Below, in pieces: positions 1-4,216 of a stretch of DNA of 7,236 nt. Source of the stretch: Nitrososphaera sp. (GTDB lineage: Archaea; Thermoproteota; Nitrososphaeria; Nitrososphaerales; Nitrososphaeraceae). The stretch spans positions 1-7,236 of the forward strand of contig JAICPK010000043.1 of assembly GCA_025929855.1 (NCBI GenBank). The letters run 5' to 3'. Both the position numbers and the translations under genes were made by a program. Numbering within the stretch: position 1 is the first letter of the stretch; each line of letters begins with the position of its first letter. The notes beneath the pieces were generated by a model that saw only the letters and a list, made by a program, of their open reading frames with translations, had not been told where the DNA came from and did no database searches.

Positions 1-378
1 CAGTGCACGTGCATCTAACCGCTTATCTATGGCAGATTCTACACGCCCAGTGGGGTCTATTGGAAGCGGATGGAGCGCTTCTGTAAGCACTGTAAATTCA
101 CTTGCCTTCACTTCAACAGGAAAGTCTCGAGCCTTGCTCTCCTGTACAATTCCTGTGACAGTTACTGCACTCTGCCTTGGGACTTGCAGGGCAGATTGCA
201 AGTTGCCTCCTGACACGATGACTTGGCAGAGACCTGTAAAATCCCTAATTGTCACAAAAGCAAGTTTACCAATATCGCGGATATCCTCTATCCACCCACC
301 CACTCTTACCTGCTGACCAACAAGGCTACGGTTAACCTGGAATGCATAATGACTCCTTTTGATGTTCTTCAGGTCCAT
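1..378 (-). CDS. aspS: Aspartyl-tRNA synthetase, archaeal type, N-terminal part (cut by left edge)
   Basis: Reading the minus strand from ATG at 378 gives 126 open codons up to the window edge. The product would charge tRNA(Asp), and in many archaea also tRNA(Asn), with aspartate in the cytoplasm. The translated part is the anticodon-binding OB-fold: an opening strand around residues 22-27 (VRVGGW), then IEDIRDIGKLAFVTIRD and FTGLCQVIV. Residues near 87-112 (SKARDFPVEV, LTEALHPLPID) are typical of archaeal/eukaryotic-type AspRS. The last residues, RVESAIDKRLDARAL, match the class II entry region that normally continues as DLR; the catalytic domain lies outside the window. The start follows the stop of the KH-protein gene by 5 bases, so the two are very probably co-transcribed. 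A GAGG lies about 11 bases upstream (390-393), a weak ribosome site. Whether the enzyme is discriminating or not cannot be told from this part. Confidence 0.9.
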   Translation of the reverse strand, partial: MDLKNIKRSHYAFQVNRSLVGQQVRVGGWIEDIRDIGKLAFVTIRDFTGLCQVIVSGGNLQSALQVPRQSAVTVTGIVQESKARDFPVEVKASEFTVLTEALHPLPIDPTGRVESAIDKRLDARAL

Positions 379-383
379 TTTCC

Positions 384-902
384 TTAGATCCTCTTTTGAT
401 TATTCTTAAATTCCACCAACAATTCGATGTTCCTAATAGCCTTTGCAATCTTTTGAACTTTGTCTATATTGACGGGTGCATTTTGGGCATCTTCTGCAAT
501 TATGACTTTCGTAAGCTTGTTGGCTTCCGGAAGCCAGAAGAAGTTTACTGACAACACCTTTAATGGATGAAAGAGGCTTTCAATGAACCGCCTGTCAGAT
601 GCTTCGGTTTCAACGAACCAGACCTTTTGTCCCATTTGTTTTTCAATCTTGCTGACAAGCTCTTTGTTACCCCGCAGGACGCTTACATCAGAACTGCGCA
701 ACACAAGTACGAAGTCGCCGTGGACTCTTGTACCCCGGACAAGCGTAAATTTGTTGATTTCCTGATCGCGATCTGCCAAACCGATCAGCTTTGTTGCAGC
801 CTCAACGTCATCTTGCGTTAGACTTCCTGACTTGAGTTTCGCTTCGCACTTTCTGCAAAGCACGCCAGACTTAGCATCAAAGGAGCAGATCGGAGTTTTC
901 AA
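384..902 (-). CDS. KH-domain (NusA-like) RNA-binding protein with N-terminal Cys cluster
   Basis: A 172-aa protein starting at TTG (902-900); the preceding in-frame codon is a TAA stop, so no longer start exists. The N-terminus carries Cys6, Cys16 and Cys19 (PICSFDAKSGVLCRKC), like the short zinc-ribbon-type lead of an archaeal family often annotated as transcription elongation factor NusA-like; the usual second Cys of the first pair appears to be Asp9. Residues about 25-45 form an acidic helix. Residues 60-100 look like a KH-type unit (DFVLVLRSSDVSVLRGN, then KIEKQMGQKVWFVE), and 110-166 a second alpha/beta unit (VNFFWLPEANKLTKVII). The exact role is unproven; RNA binding in transcription or ribosome function is inferred from family and from the location directly before aspS, 5 bases away. 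The adjacency of this family to aspS is, from memory, recurrent in archaea. The protein is cytoplasmic, with no signal or membrane segment. Confidence 0.8.
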   Translation of the reverse strand: MKTPICSFDAKSGVLCRKCEAKLKSGSLTQDDVEAATKLIGLADRDQEINKFTLVRGTRVHGDFVLVLRSSDVSVLRGNKELVSKIEKQMGQKVWFVETEASDRRFIESLFHPLKVLSVNFFWLPEANKLTKVIIAEDAQNAPVNIDKVQKIAKAIRNIELLVEFKNNQKRI

Positions 903-931
903 TTATTATAAACTTATGATCATGTGTCTTT

Positions 932-947
932 TGGGTTATATAACCCA
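932..947 (-). promoter_or_regulatory. Palindromic TATA element before the KH-aspS operon
   Basis: The 16 bases TGGGTTATATAACCCA are a perfect inverted repeat with a TATA-like core. The core lies about 38 bases before the TTG start at 902, which would give a transcript with a leader of roughly 10 bases if the start site is 26-27 bases downstream of the core. Because the element is symmetric it could direct transcription both ways, or be the target of a dimeric regulator. No BRE-like purine stretch is obvious. Confidence 0.45.
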
Positions 948-950
948 TAT

Positions 951-1185
951 GTGATCTCAGTCAATGTCATCAAATACTGGATAGAATGGCCTTTGAAACA
1001 ACAGCAGGTGCTTGACAGAATCATGGTAGTGAGGATTAAAGGGCTAGAAGCTAAAGTTCATACGTAAGAGAATCTTATTGGTATATGGATGCTGATGAGG
1101 AGTATGGAAGAGCCGGCTGATTGGATATATACACACAGAAAATATATCAACTGATGAAGATTATGAGATCCTGAGGCATCCATAG
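951..1185 (+). pseudogene. Possible decayed small gene, plus strand, function unknown
   Basis: Three successive plus-strand segments in different frames each read like protein. Frame from 951: VISVNVIKYWIEWPLK up to TAA at 1065. Second frame, about 1058-1117: SYVRESYWYMDADEEYGRAG and then a stop. Third frame, 1099-1185: WKSRLIGYIHTENIS, then TDEDYEILRHP and TAG. Two frame changes would join them into one polypeptide of about 75 residues, rich in aromatic and acidic residues. No good start codon with a promoter is visible. I do not recognise the family. It could be a remnant broken by two indels, a region with sequencing errors, or chance, since the pieces are short. Confidence 0.25.
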
Positions 1186-1202
1186 TAATTAATCTGAAGA
1201 CC

Positions 1203-1212
1203 ACAAAAATCC
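1203..1212 (-). terminator. Possible T-rich archaeal terminator after the dppC-like gene
   Basis: About 16 bases past the dppC-like stop the minus strand reads GATTTTTGTG. Archaeal RNA polymerase commonly stops at runs of five or more T in the non-template strand, so this is a plausible end for the transporter transcript. There is no hairpin, and a T5 run is weak evidence by itself. Confidence 0.3.
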
Positions 1213-1225
1213 TACATTATTGTTG

Positions 1226-2617
1226 TTACATTCTCCGCGCTCTAACGTTTACTATGCTGTCAAGGGCATTCCCGATGAGCACAAACGCAAGCCCCGTTAT
1301 TGCTATCATCATACCAGGTGGCACTATCCACCACCAGAGGCCCCTTGACATTGCCCCTGCAGAGTGCGCATCATGTAAGATCTGACCCCAAGTAGGGATT
1401 GATGGATCCCCAAGACCTAAGAAAGAAAGAGCTGCCTCACCTAGAATTGCGCCTGGAACCGCAATGGCAATGCTGGCAAATGTTAGTGGCAATAGCTGCG
1501 GGATTATGTGCTTGAAAATTATCCTTGTGTCTGATTGACCCATCAATCTTGCTGCTTCTATATATTGCAGGCTCTTTATCTGCAGCGCAAGGCTTCTGCT
1601 TATCTTTGCCATTCCGACCCAACCAAATATCACTAGAAAGCCGGTTATCAAAAATATGCTACGTCCGATGGTTACTGACAATATCACAAGAAGGGGAAGA
1701 GTGGGAAGAGAATAAAACACGTCGTTTATGCGCATTAGCCCCTCGTCTGTGCGATTCCCCTTATAGCCTGCGACGACACCATATATCAGGCCGATAGATA
1801 CTGCTGCTCCTGATACAGTAAGGCCAATAAAGAGTGCAACAGGTGCTCCCCATAGGAGGCCAACAGCTAAATCGCGACGTAAGTCGTCTGTACCTATGAT
1901 CCCATAGACTTTCCCACCCAATATGACTCCAGAATCTACAACAGTATCACGTGGGTCAAACAGATAGAAGGTGTTTCTGATGACGTATGTGCCTTTAAGC
2001 ACCTTATTTTCATCTGTATGCGAAAAGATCATAGCTTGTGGGCTAGTAGGATCTACTCTATATGTGAAGAGACTGCTATATCCTGCAAGGCTATCTGCAA
2101 TAAGTCTGTCCGTAGAGAAGATCCTGGCAGAGAATTCGTTGCTCTCATTCTGAGATGGAGGGAGAGATGCAAAATAAATTTGGAACTCATTACCGTCTGG
2201 CCTAAGCACATCGATCTGAACTGCTGGTTGAATAGCCCCATATCTGGCAGAATACATAATCATAAAATCGCTTGGGTATGAATCGTAATTGAAATTGAAG
2301 TTGTAAGAATGGCTCTCGATCCGTACCCCACCCTCTAGAAGACTGGTCTTGTCAGCATCCTTGGCAGTCATGATCAAATGCTCTGGCAGATTCAGCCCCA
2401 GCATGTTAACCCACACAGGCATAGCCGACTGGGGTTGGTTGATCCAAAAGTTTGGGTTATTCCATTGTGTGAAGGATTGTAGCGGAATCGCTACGAATGC
2501 ATAAATGGTTATAAAGATAAGTCCAAATAATATCGCAACACCTGCAAGGCCGCCCCTGGATCGCTTAAATCCCTTGAAAATATCTGATGTAGAAACAACT
2601 TCTACAGGCCCTGTCAG
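1226..2617 (-). CDS. dppC: DppC/OppC-type ABC permease with large extracellular insert, CTG start
   Basis: This is an inner channel subunit of the peptide-type importer. The first ATG in frame (2422) gives 398 aa that lack the family's first helix, but the frame stays open upstream to a TGA at 2636-2638. That extension encodes a typical OppC N-terminus: a basic lead DIFKGFKRSRGG, then a helix LAGVAILFGLIFITIYAFVA (residues 24-43). The only plausible start is CTG at 2617-2615, overlapping the stop of the upstream permease as CTGA, with GGGTGA (2630-2625) seven bases before it; this gives 463 aa. Residues about 45-241 form an outside domain, mostly beta by appearance, far longer than the usual short loop of this roughly 300-aa family. 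The transporter core follows: GTDDLRRD (242-249), about five helices, the ATPase-contacting EAA loop (EAARLMGQSDTRIIFKHIIP, 354-373) and the closing LSFLGLGDPSIPTWG and NALDSIVNVRARRM. Use of CTG is inferred, not shown. Confidence 0.85.
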   Translation of the reverse strand: MTGPVEVVSTSDIFKGFKRSRGGLAGVAILFGLIFITIYAFVAIPLQSFTQWNNPNFWINQPQSAMPVWVNMLGLNLPEHLIMTAKDADKTSLLEGGVRIESHSYNFNFNYDSYPSDFMIMYSARYGAIQPAVQIDVLRPDGNEFQIYFASLPPSQNESNEFSARIFSTDRLIADSLAGYSSLFTYRVDPTSPQAMIFSHTDENKVLKGTYVIRNTFYLFDPRDTVVDSGVILGGKVYGIIGTDDLRRDLAVGLLWGAPVALFIGLTVSGAAVSIGLIYGVVAGYKGNRTDEGLMRINDVFYSLPTLPLLVILSVTIGRSIFLITGFLVIFGWVGMAKISRSLALQIKSLQYIEAARLMGQSDTRIIFKHIIPQLLPLTFASIAIAVPGAILGEAALSFLGLGDPSIPTWGQILHDAHSAGAMSRGLWWWIVPPGMMIAITGLAFVLIGNALDSIVNVRARRM

Positions 2618-3660
2618 GCGATCTTCACCCTTGGATCAAAGTAAGCGTAGAGTATGTCAGTGAGAAATACTGTGAAGATGAAAATGAGCGTAGATACATA
2701 GGTCAGTCCAATTATCACGGGTATGTCCATAAAGCCTATTGCCTCATAGTATAAGCTCCCCATCCCTGGCCAGCCAAAAACTGCTTCAACAGTAATCGCA
2801 CCGCCAAACGAGCTAGCGAGGCTCAAGGCTACGACAGTAATGATCGGCGGTGCAGCATTTTTTAGGGCATGGGAATATAGGATCTTCTTTTGTGGTATAC
2901 CTGCGGCCCTCTTGGCTATGATATAGTCTTCTCCCAAGATCCCAACTACGAAATAACGTACGATATAAGCCCATGAGCCAAAGCTAACTAGCACTATTGT
3001 GATAAGAGGCAACATCATATGATAAAGCAGGTCCAATGCATAACCAGGATCGGATGGAGCAGTAAGAGGCGTCGCCCGAGCAGGAAAAATATGATATGTA
3101 AAGGCAAAAGCAAAGATCATGAGCATTCCTACCCACCAGGTGGGAAAGCTGCTGCTAAATACTGCAGAAGCAGAGTTGATCTTATCCCAAAAGGAGCCGG
3201 CACGATTTGCAGCAAAGGCGCCAAGGTAAAGGCCTATGACAGTAATAATCAGAGTTGAAGTAGTAAAAAGCAATATTGTCTTTGGCATCTTTTCCAAGAT
3301 GATGTCACGTACATTTGCCGATCCACTCTCACTTGTAAGGTAATTAGACCTCCCGAGGTCGAGTACCATCACTTTCAAAACAGTATTTGTAAACCGCTTG
3401 GGAGAATACCATGGCTCATCAAGACCGATTGCCTTGATTTGAAGGTCAATCCTTTGGTCTATGTAGTTTTGGCGCTCCTCAGTATTTTGGAAGTTGATAT
3501 CGCTGTTATTTGTTTCTTCCACAACAGAGGCTCTCGTCGCATCAAGTAGTATCTTATCCATAGTAGGACCAACGAGCGCCATTGTTAGGATCAAGGTAGA
3601 AAGAAGCACTATGACCATGTTTAGCGAGCGTTTTACAAGAAAGCGGCCAAAGTCTCCCAA
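2614..3660 (-). CDS. dppB: DppB/OppB-type ABC permease
   Basis: A 348-aa membrane subunit of the peptide/nickel-type importer, forming the channel with the DppC-type partner. The start is TTG at 3660; the codon just before it is TAG, so no longer reading is possible, and the N-terminus (FGRFLVKRSLNMVIVLL) fits the family, which opens with a basic stretch and a helix. Predicted helices lie at about 13-33, 128-150, 166-190, 213-240, 271-292 and 316-338. The outside loop between helices 1 and 2 carries the usual GLDEPWYS and LDLGRS elements (80-105). The ATPase-contacting loop is DYIIAKRAAGIPQKKILYSH (245-264), a degenerate EAA motif with the conserved Gly. VEAVFGWPGMGSLYYEAI (291-308) and YAYFDPRVKIA at the end are family hallmarks. 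The last bases overlap the next gene by 4, so the permeases are translated together. Its own TATA element lies 30 bases before the TTG. Confidence 0.93.
   Translation of the reverse strand: MGDFGRFLVKRSLNMVIVLLSTLILTMALVGPTMDKILLDATRASVVEETNNSDINFQNTEERQNYIDQRIDLQIKAIGLDEPWYSPKRFTNTVLKVMVLDLGRSNYLTSESGSANVRDIILEKMPKTILLFTTSTLIITVIGLYLGAFAANRAGSFWDKINSASAVFSSSFPTWWVGMLMIFAFAFTYHIFPARATPLTAPSDPGYALDLLYHMMLPLITIVLVSFGSWAYIVRYFVVGILGEDYIIAKRAAGIPQKKILYSHALKNAAPPIITVVALSLASSFGGAITVEAVFGWPGMGSLYYEAIGFMDIPVIIGLTYVSTLIFIFTVFLTDILYAYFDPRVKIA
2625..2630 (-). promoter_or_regulatory. Shine-Dalgarno element supporting the CTG start
   Basis: The minus strand reads GGGTGA, then seven bases, then CTG. GGTGA is complementary to the usual archaeal 16S rRNA tail, and the spacing is normal. 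The element lies inside the last codons of the upstream permease gene, as expected for coupled translation. It decides the start in the absence of any ATG, GTG or TTG in that stretch. Confidence 0.6.
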
Positions 3661-3666
3661 CTATAC

Positions 3667-3858
3667 TCAACCATCGCTTACCCGGTTATATTTTTCTACC
3701 ATTTCATACTCCTGGTATATATATGTCTGTTGTACATGCTGTTCTAGCAAAATTACGACCTTGGCATTCGCATGACCGTTACACTCATATAATAAAGACC
3801 GAAATGCATGCTTGTTCTCAAACGCTGGACTATCTGCAATTATAGTCGCAATGTTGAG
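3667..3858 (-). pseudogene. Unrecognised reading frame directly before dppB, possible remnant
   Basis: The minus strand is open for 63 codons between a TGA at 3861-3859 and the TGA ending at 3667. It reads NIATIIADSPAFENKHAFR, then LLYECNGHANAKVVILLEQ, then QEYEMVEKYNRVSDG. The mix of charged and hydrophobic residues looks like real protein. The only usual starts inside are a TTG mid-way and an ATG at 3702; the latter has AGGAG six bases upstream and would make an 11-aa peptide. The frame stops 6 bases before the dppB TTG. It may be a small gene broken at its front (another frame just upstream reads GIKKELFSVFLSDST), or a short leader peptide coupled to dppB. I do not recognise a family, and chance is possible. 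Confidence 0.25.
3684..3696 (-). promoter_or_regulatory. TATA element for a leaderless dppB-dppC transcript
   Basis: The minus strand reads GAAAAATATAACC. The T that opens TATAA lies 30 bases before the TTG start, so transcription would begin at or within a few bases of the start codon. The same A-run plus TATA layout, at almost the same distance (29 bases), precedes the solute-binding protein gene. This suggests the permease genes have a promoter separate from the binding protein. A second TATA-like run (TATATATA near 3716-3724) lies further upstream and would give a leader of about 30 bases. Confidence 0.45.
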
Positions 3859-3905
3859 TCAGAGAGGAATACAGAGAAAAGCTCCTTTTTGATCCCTATT
3901 ACTAT

Positions 3906-4091
3906 TTGTTATTATTATTCCGCTCCGATTGTGTAGTTGAGATATCTAGAGAGAGAGTTACTGTCTCTATAAATGCATATGCAACAGGTCCTGAAGCTAT
4001 AACTCCTACGTTGTCAACACTTGACGCGACCGCAATCGTTCTGGAAAATAAGGTGCAAGAAATTCTGCACGGTATATATCGTAAATTCTAA
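3906..4091 (+). CDS. Short hypothetical protein, plus strand, doubtful
   Basis: A 61-aa frame begins at TTG 3906 and ends with TAA at 4089-4091; the frame is open back to 3858 without an ATG. The protein reads VVEISRERVTVSINAYATG and DATAIVLENKVQEIL, with a beta-like first half and an amphipathic helix near the end. It runs opposite to all other genes. No Shine-Dalgarno element precedes the TTG, and the first residues are an unlikely run of Leu. The complementary frame also looks partly protein-like, so the coding strand is uncertain. I do not recognise it. Confidence 0.22.
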   Translation: MLLLFRSDCVVEISRERVTVSINAYATGPEAITPTLSTLDATAIVLENKVQEILHGIYRKF

Positions 4092-4102
4092 TGTTCCTTA
4101 TT

Positions 4103-4198
4103 TCATAACAATAACTTGTCTCCAAGACTGATCAGCTTCTCTATTACATACTTCGGTACACCGTCGACAGGCTCAATAATAGATCGAACTAAAAATAT
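4103..4198 (-). other. Short protein-like frame after the binding-protein gene
   Basis: Thirty-one codons on the minus strand, between a TGA at 4201-4199 and the TGA ending at 4103, read IFLVRSIIEPVDGVPKYV, then IEKLISLGDKLLL. There is no usual start codon in the first two thirds, so it is not an intact gene. It could be the tail of a decayed gene, in keeping with the other broken frames in this gap, or chance. Confidence 0.15.
4188..4198 (-). terminator. Possible T-rich terminator after the binding-protein gene
   Basis: The minus strand reads ATATTTTTAGT beginning about 19 bases after the stop codon at 4217. A run of five T without a hairpin is compatible with an archaeal terminator and would separate the binding-protein transcript from the permease transcript, which has its own TATA element. 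Evidence is limited to the T run and position. Confidence 0.3.
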
Positions 4199-4216
4199 TC
4201 ATGATGCTGTTGTCAT

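Larger units (their letters stand above)
903..1225. other. Intergenic region between the dppC-like gene and the KH-aspS operon
   Basis: This 323-base stretch holds the palindromic TATA element near its left end, a possible T-rich terminator of the transporter operon near its right end, and between them a plus-strand stretch that reads like a broken small gene. I see no tRNA or other structured RNA signature and no intact gene with a convincing start. Confidence 0.6.
3661..4216. other. Long gap inside the transporter cluster with short broken reading frames
   Basis: This stretch of 556 bases separates the binding-protein gene from the permease genes and is unusually long for one operon. It contains the dppB promoter, a possible terminator after the binding-protein gene, and three protein-like short frames listed separately: minus 3667-3858, plus 3858/3906-4091 and minus 4103-4198. 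None has clear start signals or a recognised family. I see no tRNA-like cloverleaf and no transposase remnant that I can name. Confidence 0.6.

Noticed and set aside
29..316. Plus-strand frame of 95 codons
   Set aside because: It is opposite the aspartyl-tRNA synthetase gene, whose minus-strand translation is clearly recognisable; the plus frame is a shadow.
1525..1797. Plus-strand frame of 90 codons over the DppC-type gene
   Set aside because: It lies wholly inside a well-recognised permease on the other strand and shows no family motif.
1226..2422. DppC-type gene starting at the ATG 2422
   Set aside because: This start omits helix 1 and the basic N-terminus that are present in frame just upstream; the longer CTG-initiated form fits the family and the operon overlap.
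3716..3725. TATATATA run as the main dppB promoter
   Set aside because: It would give a leader of about 30 bases with no good Shine-Dalgarno before TTG; the AAAAATATAACC element 30 bases before TTG fits better. It may still act as a secondary promoter.
3947..3976. GA/CT-rich repeat-like stretch (AGAGAGAG and TCTCT)
   Set aside because: It is short and can form only a 5-bp hairpin; nothing separates it from chance.
4081..4216. Possible tRNA or small structured RNA in the gap
   Set aside because: I looked for a T-loop GTTCRANNC box and paired acceptor arms and found none.
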